This document shows, one piece after another, positions 41,928 through 50,326 of a DNA stretch of 64,000 bases (the first letter of the stretch is position 1; each line of letters opens with the position of its first letter). This DNA is from Methylobacterium dankookense (GTDB taxonomy: Bacteria; Pseudomonadota; Alphaproteobacteria; Rhizobiales; Beijerinckiaceae). The notes under the pieces were generated by a model that was not told the DNA's origin, made no database searches, and was given only the letters and a program-made list of their open reading frames with translations. The stretch lies in contig NZ_CABFVH010000018.1 of NCBI RefSeq assembly GCF_902141855.1, forward strand, positions 43,030 through 107,029. The letters run 5' to 3'. The translations under genes were made by a program, and so were the position numbers.

Positions 41928-43781
41928 TTATTCCGCCGCGTGGCGCGGCTCATCCTCCGGCAGGCCGAAGCGGTCGATGCAGGCTTCGAGCCGCAGGGCC
42001 GCGTTGACCAGCGCCATATGCGAGAATCCCTGCGGGACGTTGCCGCGCTGCTCGCCGGTGGCGGCGTCGATCTCCTCCGCGAACAGGCCGAGGTCGTTGC
42101 CCCGCCCGATCAGCCGCTCGAACACGGCCGTGGCCTCGCGGGTGCGGCCGGCCAGCGCAAGGCAGCCCACGCGCCAGAAGGCGCAAGGGGTGAAGGTCGC
42201 CTCTTCGCCCCGCAACCCGTCCTCAGCGCGGTAGCGGTAGATCAGGTCGCCCGCGCCCAATTCCTTCTCGATGGCGGCGAGGGTCGCCAGCATGCGCGGG
42301 TCGTCCGCGTCGATCGCGCCGAACAGCACCACGCGCAGCACCGCCGCGTCGAGATCGGTCGAGCCGTAGGCGCCGACGAAGGCCTGGCGATCCGGGTTCC
42401 AGCAGGTCTCCAGATACTCGGCGCGGAGCGCCGCGGCCTCCCGCTCCCAATAGGCGATCGTCTCCGGCGGCACCCCGTCGATGCGGCGGCCGATGCGGGC
42501 GGCGTCGGTGAGCGCCACCCAGATCATCGCCTTGCTGTGGAGCTGGTGGCGGGGCTCCGTGCGCAGCTCCCAGATGCCGTGGTCGGGCCGGTCGCGGGCG
42601 GCGAGCGCCCGGCGGGTGAGGTTGTCGAGCACCTCGGGCAGGCGGTCGTTGACCTTCTCGGGCGGGTCGTAATTCACCGCCTCCAGGAACACGGCGATGG
42701 CGCGGATCAACTCGCCGAAGATGTCGTGCTGGTCCTGCAACTCGGCGGCGTTGCCGACGAGGACCGGCCCGATCCCGTTCCAGCCGGCGAGATGATCGAG
42801 CGCCTCCTCGGGCGGCATCGGCCCGGTGATGCCGTAGAGCAGCTTCGTCTCCCGGCCGAAGCTGCCATCCGCCTCGCGCAGGAAGCGCAGGAACTCGGAG
42901 GCCTCGCGCACGTAGCCGAGCATCATGAAGGCGGTGACCGTGAAGGTCGCGTCCCGCATCCAGGTGAAGCGGTAATCGTAGTTGCGCTCCCCCGGCACCG
43001 CCTCGGGCAGGCCCGCGGTCGCGGCGGCGATGATGGCGCCGGTGGGCGAGTAGGTCAGCAGCTTCAGGCAGAGCGCGGAGCGCAGCACCGCCTCGCGATA
43101 GGGGCCGCGATAGCAGCAGCGCCCGCTCCAGCGCCGCCAATAGTCGATCGTCGCCTCGACCCGGGCGTGGGCGCTGGCGAAATCGTCGATGCCGGCCGTG
43201 TCGCCGTCCTCGCCATGGGTGAGGACGAGGTAGGTGCTCTCGCCGGCGCGCAGGGAGAAGCGGCTCTCGGCCGCCTCGCCTGCCACGCGCGGCTCGCCCC
43301 CGCTCACCCGGATCCGCTGCTCGCCGGCCTCGAACAGCACCCAGTGCGCCTCCTGCACGGGGGTGCAGGCGCAGCGGGCGTAGTCGAAGGTCGGCCGCAC
43401 GGTGAAGGTGCCGGAGAGCGTGCCCGCTTCGCAGGTGAGGAGGCGCAGGAGCCGGCTCTCCCCCTCCCCGTCCGGCCCTTCCTCGGGCTCGGGATTCGGC
43501 GGGTCGACCGGCATCAGGTCGAGGAGCACGGCCCGGCCGGTCCGCGTCTCGAAGGTGGTCTCCAGGACGTTGGTCTCAGGGACGTAGCGCCGGCTCGTCC
43601 GCTCCAGCCCGTCGAGGTCGATCCGGCAAAAGCCGCCCTTGTCGTCGTCGAGAAGCTTCAGGAACAGGGCCGGCGAATCGTGCCGCGGCCAGCACAGCCA
43701 GTCCACCGAGCCGTCCCGGGCGATAAGCGCGGTCGAGTGGGTGTCGCCGATGATGGCATAGTCGCTGATGGGTTTCGACAC
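41928..43781 (-). CDS. Glycoside hydrolase family 15 (glucoamylase/trehalase-like)
   Basis: A 617-residue GH15 protein. An N-terminal beta domain starts VSKPISDYAIIGDTHSTALI and GSVDWLCWPRHDSPALF; the catalytic (alpha/alpha)6 barrel follows with YDYRFTWMRDATFTVTAFM (about 275-293), NYDPPEKVNDRL and the C-terminal EEIDAATGEQRGNVPQGFSH, which carries a conserved acidic residue. The subgroup includes bacterial trehalases and glucoamylases, so maltooligosaccharide or trehalose is the likely substrate. The GTG at 43781 starts the conserved N-terminus; an ATG at 43883 adds a basic unconserved leader. No signal peptide: cytoplasmic. Confidence 0.88.
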   Translation of the reverse strand: MSKPISDYAIIGDTHSTALIARDGSVDWLCWPRHDSPALFLKLLDDDKGGFCRIDLDGLERTSRRYVPETNVLETTFETRTGRAVLLDLMPVDPPNPEPEEGPDGEGESRLLRLLTCEAGTLSGTFTVRPTFDYARCACTPVQEAHWVLFEAGEQRIRVSGGEPRVAGEAAESRFSLRAGESTYLVLTHGEDGDTAGIDDFASAHARVEATIDYWRRWSGRCCYRGPYREAVLRSALCLKLLTYSPTGAIIAAATAGLPEAVPGERNYDYRFTWMRDATFTVTAFMMLGYVREASEFLRFLREADGSFGRETKLLYGITGPMPPEEALDHLAGWNGIGPVLVGNAAELQDQHDIFGELIRAIAVFLEAVNYDPPEKVNDRLPEVLDNLTRRALAARDRPDHGIWELRTEPRHQLHSKAMIWVALTDAARIGRRIDGVPPETIAYWEREAAALRAEYLETCWNPDRQAFVGAYGSTDLDAAVLRVVLFGAIDADDPRMLATLAAIEKELGAGDLIYRYRAEDGLRGEEATFTPCAFWRVGCLALAGRTREATAVFERLIGRGNDLGLFAEEIDAATGEQRGNVPQGFSHMALVNAALRLEACIDRFGLPEDEPRHAAE

Positions 43782-44248
43782 GGCGCTCGCTGGGTTGAGG
43801 ATACGGGGCCGGCAGCTAGCGCAGGGCGGGGGCCGATCGACCCGGCTCGGCGAAATGCCACAGGCACGCGTTCTCATCCCCACGCGTCGTGTGACGCCGG
43901 AGGCCTGGCCGGAGAGGGAGACGCGGGGCGCCGCGGAGGCCGGCGACGCGGGAACCGCCGCGCTGCCCTTGGCCCGCGCCGGCGGTCATCCGGTTCGGGA
44001 TCCCCGCTCGCGGCGCGGCGGGTTGCAGGACCCGTCGCGCTGCGGGACAGCGCGTGGGGAGCTGCGTGCGTGTTTCGCGCTCGGATATCAAGCTTATCGT
44101 CATAAGCCGGGCCCGCTCTCCTCCCCCTCGCGGGAGGAGCCGGAGGTGGGGATGGTGCAGACGGCACCGCCCCACCTCACCCTGGGCCACCCTCGCAAGG
44201 GGGCGGAGAACGACGGAGCCGAATGTCAGGCTCGTCGCCGTCTGGTCT
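43782..44248. other. Intergenic region with palindromic repeat remnants
   Basis: About 465 bp with no supported gene. From about 44104 to 44214 it holds GC-rich palindromes (CTCCCCCTCGCGGGAGGAG; GGTGGGGATGGTGCAGACGG then CACCGCCCCACC) resembling the palindromic elements at 24681, 50130 and 52221. The part from 43782 to about 43900 presumably contains the GH15 promoter. Confidence 0.5.
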
Positions 44249-45655
44249 TCAGCCCCCGAGCAGGCCGCGCAGCTTCGCCAGGAGGCCGCGGGCCTCGGGC
44301 TTGGCGGCGACGACCTCGGCCACCACCGGAGCGGCGTGCTTCGGCTCCGCCGGGCGCGGCGCCTGGACGAGCCCGAGCGCCGCCGTGTCGGTGGTCTCGC
44401 GGTCGATCAGGATGAGGCCGCCGGTCTCGCGGTTCTCGGCATAGGGGTCGAAGGCCACCGGACGGTCGAGGGTGATCGTCACGTCGGCGATGTCGTTGGC
44501 GGTGAGCTGCTCGGCCGGGCCGGGCTGGCCGGTCTCCGGGTCGATGCGGGTGCGGATCGCCGTGACGGTGGCGTTGGTCGTCACCGTGCCGATCTTGGCG
44601 AGCAGCGCGGCGCCGGGCGCGAGCGGGCTCTCGGAGGCCCAGAACAGGCGGACCTCCAGGGTGTTCGAGACCTGGACCGGGCGATCCGCGGCCGCGATCA
44701 CGTTGCCGCGCGAGGCGTCGACCTGATCGGCGAGGACGATCGTGACCGACTGGTCCTCGCCGGCCTCCGCGAGGTCGCCGTCGGCGGTGTAAATGCGGGC
44801 CACCGTCGAGGTCCGGCCGTTCGGCGCGATGGTGACGCTGTCGCCCGGGCGCACCCGGCCCGACGCGATCCGGCCCGAATAGCCGCGGAACTCGGAATTC
44901 GGCCGGTTGACCCACTGCACCGCCATGCGGAAGGGGGCGGCGAGCGCCTCCTCGCGGATCGGCACCTCCTCGAGATAGGCGAGCAGGGTGCCGCCGTCGT
45001 ACCAGGTGGCGGCGGTGCCCGGCAGGACGACGTTGTCGCCGTTCTTGGCCGAGAGCGGGATCGCCCGGATCTCGGAGAAGCCGAGATTCCGCGTGAAGGC
45101 GTTGAAGCCGGCCAGGATCTCCTCGAACTTGGTCTGCGACCAGCCGACGAGGTCCATCTTGTTCACCGCGAGCGCCACCCGCTTGATGCCGAGCATCGAG
45201 ACGAGGAGCGCGTGCCGCCGCGTCTGCCGGGTGAGGCCCTGGCGGGCATCGACCAGGATCACGGCGAGGTCGGCCGTCGAGGCGCCGGTCGCCATGTTGC
45301 GGGTGTACTGCTCGTGGCCGGGCGTGTCGGCCACGATGAAGGAGCGCTTCTCGGTGGAGAAGAAGCGGTAGGCCACGTCGATGGTGATGCCCTGCTCGCG
45401 CTCGGCCTGGAGGCCGTCCACGAGGAGCGCGAGGTCGACCTCCTCGCCTTGCGTGCCGTGCTTGCGCGAATCCCGCTGCAGCGCCGAGATCTGGTCGTCG
45501 AAGATCTGCTTGGTGTCGTGCAGCAGGCGCCCGATCAGGGTGGACTTGCCGTCGTCCACCGAGCCGCAGGCGATGAAGCGCAGCACTTCCTTGCGCTGAT
45601 GGGCGGCGAGGAAGGCCTCGTATCCGAAGGTTTCCGGCGACTGGTGGATCGTCAT
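44249..45655 (-). CDS. cysN: Sulfate adenylyltransferase subunit 1 (GTPase)
   Basis: A 468-residue regulatory GTPase of ATP sulfurylase, which couples GTP hydrolysis to formation of adenylylsulfate (APS). GTPase motifs: GSVDDGKSTLIGRLL (G1, near 32), DTPGHEQYTRNMATG (G3, near 114) and NKMDL (G4, near 168), then EF-Tu-like beta barrels. No APS kinase is fused (no CysNC), consistent with direct use of APS by the CysH type in this operon. The start overlaps the cysD stop by 1 bp. A Pro/Ala-rich tail ends the protein. Confidence 0.96.
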   Translation of the reverse strand: MTIHQSPETFGYEAFLAAHQRKEVLRFIACGSVDDGKSTLIGRLLHDTKQIFDDQISALQRDSRKHGTQGEEVDLALLVDGLQAEREQGITIDVAYRFFSTEKRSFIVADTPGHEQYTRNMATGASTADLAVILVDARQGLTRQTRRHALLVSMLGIKRVALAVNKMDLVGWSQTKFEEILAGFNAFTRNLGFSEIRAIPLSAKNGDNVVLPGTAATWYDGGTLLAYLEEVPIREEALAAPFRMAVQWVNRPNSEFRGYSGRIASGRVRPGDSVTIAPNGRTSTVARIYTADGDLAEAGEDQSVTIVLADQVDASRGNVIAAADRPVQVSNTLEVRLFWASESPLAPGAALLAKIGTVTTNATVTAIRTRIDPETGQPGPAEQLTANDIADVTITLDRPVAFDPYAENRETGGLILIDRETTDTAALGLVQAPRPAEPKHAAPVVAEVVAAKPEARGLLAKLRGLLGG

Positions 45656-46617
45656 CAGAAGTACCCCTCCTGCTTCTTGCGCTCCATCGCGCCAGCCCCG
45701 TCCTTGTCGATCACGCGTCCCTGCCGCTCCGAGGTCCGCGCGGCCAGCGTCTCGCCGATGATCTCGGGCAGGGTCGTGGCCGGGCTCTCGAAGGCGCCGG
45801 TGAGCGGGTAGCAGCCGAGCGTGCGGAAGCGGACCCGGCGCATCTGCGGGGCCTCACCCGGCTCCAGCGGCAGGCGCTCGTCGTCCACCATGAGGAGCTG
45901 GCCGTCGCGCTCGACGACGGGACGCTCCTTGGCGAAGTAGAGGGGCACGATCGGGATGTTTTCCTGCTCGATGTAGAGCCAGATATCGAGCTCGGTCCAA
46001 TTGGAGAGCGGGAAGATCCGCAGGGATTCACCGCGCTTCTTCTTCATGTTGTACAGATGCCAGGGCTCGGCGCGCTGGCGCTTCGGGTCCCAGCGGTGCT
46101 GCGCGGTGCGCAGGCTGACGATGCGCTCCTTGGCGCGGCTCGCCTCCTCGTCGCGGCGCGCGCCGCCGAAGGCCGCGTCGAACTTGTGCTTGTCCAGCGC
46201 CTGACGCAGGGCCTGCGTCTTCATCACGTCGGTATGCACCTCGGAGCCGTGGCTGATCGGGCCGACGCCCTTGGCGAGCCCGTCCGGGTTGGTGTGCACC
46301 AGAAGGTCCAGGCCGAGCTCCTTCGCCCGCTGGTCGCGGAAGGCGATCATCTCGCGGAACTTCCAGGTCGTGTCGACGTGGAGCAGCGGGAAGGGCAGCC
46401 GGCCCGGCGCGAAGGCCTTGAGCGCGAGGTGCAGCAGGACCGAGGAATCCTTGCCGATCGAGTAGAGCATCACCGGGTGCTCGGTCTCGGCGACCGTCTC
46501 CCGGAAGATGTGGATGCTCTCCGCCTCGAGGCGCTGCAGATGCGTCAGACGCGCGTGGCGCTGGGCTTGGCTCAGTTCCTGGGTCAGCGCGGCTCTCGCC
46601 GAGGAAGCGGCGCTCAT
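45655..46617 (-). CDS. cysD: Sulfate adenylyltransferase subunit 2
   Basis: A 320-residue catalytic subunit of ATP sulfurylase (ATP + sulfate to APS + PPi). The PP-loop [17 protein letters not shown] is near residues 53-69, followed by family blocks [33 protein letters not shown] and the C-terminal [12 protein letters not shown]. The ATG at 46617 overlaps the cysH stop by 4 bp; an in-frame start at 46743 would lie inside cysH. Works as a heterodimer with CysN. Confidence 0.96.
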   Translation of the reverse strand: MSAASSARAALTQELSQAQRHARLTHLQRLEAESIHIFRETVAETEHPVMLYSIGKDSSVLLHLALKAFAPGRLPFPLLHVDTTWKFREMIAFRDQRAKELGLDLLVHTNPDGLAKGVGPISHGSEVHTDVMKTQALRQALDKHKFDAAFGGARRDEEASRAKERIVSLRTAQHRWDPKRQRAEPWHLYNMKKKRGESLRIFPLSNWTELDIWLYIEQENIPIVPLYFAKERPVVERDGQLLMVDDERLPLEPGEAPQMRRVRFRTLGCYPLTGAFESPATTLPEIIGETLAARTSERQGRVIDKDGAGAMERKKQEGYF

Positions 46618-47408
46618 CGGGCCATCTCCAAATTCCGTGAGGTGTCGGGTTCGAATGCGGCGGCCTCGCGGCCGGGCTGCACGGAGGCCTCGGGGCGCCC
46701 AATATGCAGGCCGCATTCCTTCTTTTCTTCCTGCTCCCACCACCAGCGGCCGGCGCGCTCGGGCTCGCCGACGCGCACGGCCCGGGTGCAGGGGGCGCAG
46801 CCGATCGAGGGGAAGCCGCGGTCGTGGAGCGCGTTGTAGGGCACGTAATTGTCCCGCACGAAGCGGTCCACGTCCTCGCGCGACCAGTCGGCCAGCGGGT
46901 TGAGCTTGATCAGGTTCCGCTCGGCGTCGAAGCTGGCGAGCGGGGTGGCGGCGCGGTTGGCCGACTGGCCGGCGCGCAGGCCCGTGAGCCAGCCGCGCGC
47001 GCCCTCGAGCGCCCGGCCCAGCGGCTCGACCTTGCGGAAGCCGCAGCAGGCCTGCCGCGCGGCCACCGAGTGGCGGAAGCCGTTGATGCCCTCCTCGGCG
47101 ACGAAGCGCTCCTCGGCCTCGCGCTCCGGCGCATAGGCCCGGATGCGGATGCCGTAGGCGGATTCGGTCTCGGCCCAGACGTCGTAGGTCTCGGGAAAGA
47201 GCCGGCCCGTGTCGAGGGTGACGATCTCGGTGCGGCCCTTGGCCAGCGCTAGGGCGTGGGTCAGCACCTGATCCTCGATGCCGAGGCTCGTCGTGAAGAC
47301 CAGGCGGCCGGGCAGCTCGGCCTCGATCAGCCGGATCCGGCCGGCGAGGTCGCGCTCCTTCATGGCGGCGGCGAGAGAGTCCGCGGCCTGTGAGTCCAAG
47401 GCGTTCAT
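46614..47408 (-). CDS. cysH: Adenylylsulfate (APS) reductase, iron-sulfur type
   Basis: A 264-residue thioredoxin-dependent reductase producing sulfite. It carries both cysteine pairs of the [4Fe-4S] APS-reductase class, C121-C122 (ACCGFRK) and C204/C207 (GCAPCTR), plus the catalytic C232 in ECGLH. The pairs are absent from PAPS-specific enterobacterial CysH, so APS is the predicted substrate, matching the lack of APS kinase in the operon. A tail of about 25 residues follows ECGLH. It is the first gene of the leftward cysHDN operon and is divergent from the Lrp-type regulator. Confidence 0.94.
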   Translation of the reverse strand: MNALDSQAADSLAAAMKERDLAGRIRLIEAELPGRLVFTTSLGIEDQVLTHALALAKGRTEIVTLDTGRLFPETYDVWAETESAYGIRIRAYAPEREAEERFVAEEGINGFRHSVAARQACCGFRKVEPLGRALEGARGWLTGLRAGQSANRAATPLASFDAERNLIKLNPLADWSREDVDRFVRDNYVPYNALHDRGFPSIGCAPCTRAVRVGEPERAGRWWWEQEEKKECGLHIGRPEASVQPGREAAAFEPDTSRNLEMAR

Positions 47409-47449
47409 GGCGTATCGGGTGGAAAACTGCGTTTGGTGTCTTCAGAAAT

Positions 47450-47465
47450 GTTCGCTATAACGAAC
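47450..47465. promoter_or_regulatory. GTTC-N8-GAAC dyad upstream of cysH
   Basis: GTTCG (47450-47454), CTATAA, CGAAC (47461-47465) is a perfect 5-bp dyad with a 6-bp A/T-rich centre, 42 bp before the cysH start. On the minus strand TTGACT (47473-47468) lies just upstream as a possible -35. A related dyad of identical spacing occurs before cysJ (12 of 16 positions equal). Likely operator of a sulfur regulator. Confidence 0.6.
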
Positions 47466-47610
47466 GAAGTCAAGGCGGGGTCGCCTTGCACGCGGTGCAT
47501 CCAGCCCCGCGGCGAGAACGGAAGGCGCAACGGAGTCCGGGCGACCGGGTTGCGCCTGAGGGAAAGATCCTTCTCGCAAGCCGGCCCGCCCCTCTCTCGC
47601 AGGAGGCTCC

Positions 47611-48126
47611 GTGGATTCGATCGACCTGAAGATCCTGGCACTGCTCCAGACGGACGCGACGCTCTCCATTGCCACGATCGGCGAGCGCGTGGGCCTGTCG
47701 CAGACGCCGTGCTGGAAGCGCATCCAGCGCCTTGAGGCGGATGGGGTGATCGACCGGCGCGTGGCCGTGCTCGATCCGGTCAAGCTCGGCCTCGGGCTGA
47801 CGGTGTTCGTCTCCATCGAGACCGCCGACCACTCCAGGGAGTGGCTGGAGCGCTTCGCCGAGACCGTGGCCTCGATGCCGGAGGTCTTGGAATTCTACCG
47901 GATGGCCGGCGACGTCGACTACATGCTGCGCGTGGTGGTGGCCGACATGCAGGCCTACGACACCTTCTACAAGAAGCTGATCGCCACGCTGCCGCTCAAG
48001 AACGTGACCTCGCGCTTCGCCATGGAGAAGGTGAAGTCCACCACCGCCCTGCCGCTTCCCGCTCCGCCCACCAACAGCCGCCATCTGCCGGGCACGGCCC
48101 CGTCGCTGGCGGTGGTGGGAGAATGA
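47611..48126 (+). CDS. Lrp/AsnC family transcriptional regulator
   Basis: A 171-residue regulator. Residues 1-60 form the AsnC-type helix-turn-helix (LDLK-type start DSIDLKILALLQTDATLSIA; TIGERVGLSQTPCWKRIQRL), followed by the RAM ligand-binding domain (LTVFVSIETADHS; RMAGDVDYMLRVVVADMQAY). A 25-residue Pro/Ser-rich tail is unusual. The start is GTG at 47611 after AGGAGG (47601-47606). It lies between the divergent cysHDN operon and cysJ, so amino-acid-sensing control of sulfate assimilation, perhaps by cysteine or another sulfur amino acid, is a reasonable inference. Confidence 0.92.
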   Translation: MDSIDLKILALLQTDATLSIATIGERVGLSQTPCWKRIQRLEADGVIDRRVAVLDPVKLGLGLTVFVSIETADHSREWLERFAETVASMPEVLEFYRMAGDVDYMLRVVVADMQAYDTFYKKLIATLPLKNVTSRFAMEKVKSTTALPLPAPPTNSRHLPGTAPSLAVVGE

Positions 48127-48175
48127 AATTCTCTTTCGCATCGCAACAACAGACGGCTTCTTCTCTCGGTATCTA

Positions 48176-48191
48176 GTTCTATAAAAAGAAC
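48176..48191. promoter_or_regulatory. GTTC-N8-GAAC dyad upstream of cysJ
   Basis: GTTCT (48176-48180), ATAAAA, AGAAC (48187-48191) has the same 5-6-5 layout as the cysH site and overlaps a possible -10 (TATAAA, 48180-48185), which would favour repression. It is 34 bp before the first cysJ start and 49 bp after the Lrp-type gene. Confidence 0.6.
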
Positions 48192-48225
48192 GTCCCCCGT
48201 TGACAGAAGCCTCGCCGACGACGAC

Positions 48226-50004
48226 ATGGTCCAACTGATGTCACGCCCTGCCCTCCTCCCCCGAACCGCGCCCTTCGCCGACAGCGAGCGCGCCAGTCTC
48301 GACGCCGTGCTCGGCACGGCGACGCCCATCCAGCGCGCCTGGCTCGCGGGGTTCCTGGCGGGACTCGACGCCGCGGGCGGCCAGCCCGCCGCCGTCCCGG
48401 CCGCCCCGCCGAAGGCCGCCGAGCCGCTGACGATCCTCTACGCCAGCGAATCGGGGAACTCGGAGAAGCTCGCCGGCGACGTGGGCAAGCTCGCGCGCAA
48501 GCAGGGCTTCAAGCCGAAGGTGGTGGACTTCGCCGACCTCGACCTCGCGACCCTGCCCAAGGCCGGCAAGATCGTGGCCATCGCCGCCACCTGGGGCGAG
48601 GGCGAGCCGCCGGCCCGCGCGGTGCGCGCCTATGGCGAGCTGATGGGTGATTCGGCCCCCCGCCTCGACGGCGTCCAGTTCGCGGTGCTGGCTCTCGGCG
48701 ACACGAGCTACGCGGAGTTCTGCGCCATCGGGAAGGCGCTCGACGCCCGCTTCGAGGCGCTGGGGGGCAAGCGCGCGGCCGAGCGCGCCGACCTCGACCT
48801 CGACTTCGAGAAGCCCGCCGCCGACTGGATCAAGGGCGCGCTGAAGGCGCTGGCGCCGGCCGCCGCCGACAACGTGGTGGCGGTGGATTTCGCCCGCGCC
48901 GGGGCGGCCGAGGACGACGAGGCCGAGCCGAGCCGCGAGCCGGTCGTGGTCGAGGTCGTCGACCACGTGAATCTCAATTCCTCGCGATCGGACAAGGAGA
49001 CGATCCACCTGGCGCTCGCCTTCGAGGAGAGCGCGCCCGCCTACGAGCCGGGTGATTCGCTGGAGATCTATCCCGAGAACGACCCGCAGCTCGTCGAGGA
49101 GATCCTCAAGGCCGCCGGCCTCGCGGGCGACGAGGCCCTGCGCAAGGCGCTGCTCGCCGAGCGCGACATCACCACCCTCTCGGCCGCCACCGTCGAGCGC
49201 TTCGTGAAGGCCACGGGGCATGCCGAGGCGCAGCGGCTGATCGAGAGCGGCGAGGTCCGCGCCTGGATCGAGGGCCGCCACCTCATCGACCTGATCGAGA
49301 CCTACCCGGCCAAGCTCTCGGCCGAGCACCTCAACACCATCACCCGGCCGCTGCCGCCGCGGGCCTACTCGATCGCCTCCTCGCGCAAGGAGGTGGGCGA
49401 CGAGGTCCACCTGACCATCGCGGCGGTGCGCTACGAGACGCATGGCCGGGCCCGCGCCGGCGTCGCCTCGGTCCACGTGGCCGACCGCATCCGCAACGGC
49501 GCCAAGCTCCGCGTGCGGGTGAAGCCCAACCGCCATTTCCGCCTGCCGGCGGACCCGGCCACCGACATCATCATGGTCGGCCCCGGCACGGGCGTGGCGC
49601 CCTTCCGCGCCTTCGTGCAGGAGCGCCGCGCCGTCGAGGCCCCCGGCCGCTCGTGGCTGTTCTTCGGCGACCGCCAGTTCACCCACGACTTCCTGTACCA
49701 GCTCGAATGGCAGGAGGCGCTGGCCGACCGCTCGCTGACCAAGATCGACGTCGCCTTCTCGCGCGACCAGCGCGAGAAGATCTACGTGCAGGACCGGATC
49801 GCCGAGAACGCCAAGGACCTCGTCGCCTGGCTCGATGGCGGCGCCCATCTCTACGTCTGCGGCGACGCCAAGAACATGGCCCGCGACGTGCGCGCCGCCG
49901 TGGTGAAGGCCTACGAGGCGGTGAAGGGCCTGAGCGCGGCCGATGCCGAGGCGCAGGTCGCCGGCCTCGAGCGGAGCCACCGCTACCAGCAGGACGTTTA
50001 CTAG
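48226..50004 (+). CDS. cysJ: Sulfite reductase (NADPH) flavoprotein alpha subunit-like
   Basis: A 592-residue diflavin reductase. After a short N-terminal region (FADSERASLDAVLGTATPIQ) come a flavodoxin domain with the FMN loop LYASESGNSEKLA (about 76-88), an FAD domain with RAYSIASSRK (near 380) and LRVRVKPNRHFRLP, and an NADPH domain with MVGPGTGVAPFRAFVQERR (near 448) and the C-terminal DVY. It passes electrons from NADPH to CysI. ATGs at 48226 and 48238 are both possible; neither has a strong ribosome site. The putative cys operator lies just upstream. Separated from cysI by 322 bp of repeats. Confidence 0.92.
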   Translation: MVQLMSRPALLPRTAPFADSERASLDAVLGTATPIQRAWLAGFLAGLDAAGGQPAAVPAAPPKAAEPLTILYASESGNSEKLAGDVGKLARKQGFKPKVVDFADLDLATLPKAGKIVAIAATWGEGEPPARAVRAYGELMGDSAPRLDGVQFAVLALGDTSYAEFCAIGKALDARFEALGGKRAAERADLDLDFEKPAADWIKGALKALAPAAADNVVAVDFARAGAAEDDEAEPSREPVVVEVVDHVNLNSSRSDKETIHLALAFEESAPAYEPGDSLEIYPENDPQLVEEILKAAGLAGDEALRKALLAERDITTLSAATVERFVKATGHAEAQRLIESGEVRAWIEGRHLIDLIETYPAKLSAEHLNTITRPLPPRAYSIASSRKEVGDEVHLTIAAVRYETHGRARAGVASVHVADRIRNGAKLRVRVKPNRHFRLPADPATDIIMVGPGTGVAPFRAFVQERRAVEAPGRSWLFFGDRQFTHDFLYQLEWQEALADRSLTKIDVAFSRDQREKIYVQDRIAENAKDLVAWLDGGAHLYVCGDAKNMARDVRAAVVKAYEAVKGLSAADAEAQVAGLERSHRYQQDVY

Positions 50005-50019
50005 GGACGAGGGCGCTCC

Positions 50020-50110
50020 AGAGCCGAAGCGGAGGCCGGTTCGGTGAAGGGGAGCGTCAAGACAAAGATTTAGAGTTGTTCTCGTTTGCAGCGCGATCGG
50101 GAACGGCTCT
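50020..50110. repeat. Dispersed CCGAAGCGGA repeat, full copy
   Basis: The element is bounded by AGAGCCG (50020-50026) and CGGCTCT (50104-50110), an exact terminal inverted repeat, and contains CCGAAGCGGAGGCCGGTTCG, whose ends also pair (CCGAA/TTCGG), plus GCGATCGGGAACGG at the right end. Fuller or partial relatives lie at 33168-33257, 60605-60670 and 15771-15813. Confidence 0.75.
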
Positions 50111-50129
50111 AGTCTCCGGAAGACACCTG

Positions 50130-50303
50130 CCCTCCCCCTCTGCGGGGGAGGGTGGCCCTCGCCTCGGCGAGGGTCGGGAGAGGGGAGCCCGGCCTCCGGA
50201 GGGGGGAGCATCGGTGAGAGGCGCAACCTCTCCTGCGGCGTCGCTCCCCTCTCCCGCCTCGCTCCGCTCGGCACCCTCCCCCGCAGCGGGGGGAGGGAGA
50301 CGC
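50130..50303. repeat. Palindromic intergenic repeat between cysJ and cysI
   Basis: A left part with CCCTCCCC/GGGGAGGG (50130-50152) and CCCTCGCC-TC-GGCGAGGG is mirrored by a right part ending with CACCCTCCCCCGCAGCGGGG and GGAGGG. Together with 50020-50110 it fills the cysJ-cysI gap. Similar in style to 24681-24818 and 52221-52390. Could stabilise or attenuate the cysJ-cysI transcript. Confidence 0.65.
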
Positions 50304-50326
50304 GTTCAGCTATTCGGATACATCCC

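Noticed and set aside
44077..44093. GATATCAAGCTTATCG resembles a cloning-vector polylinker
   Set aside because: Only about 16 bases match, the flanks diverge at once and surrounding sequence is continuous native DNA, so chance is the better explanation.
50020..50303. Possible CRISPR-like array from repeated GC-rich units
   Set aside because: Units are inverted hairpins of unequal length without regular spacers, and no cas genes are present.
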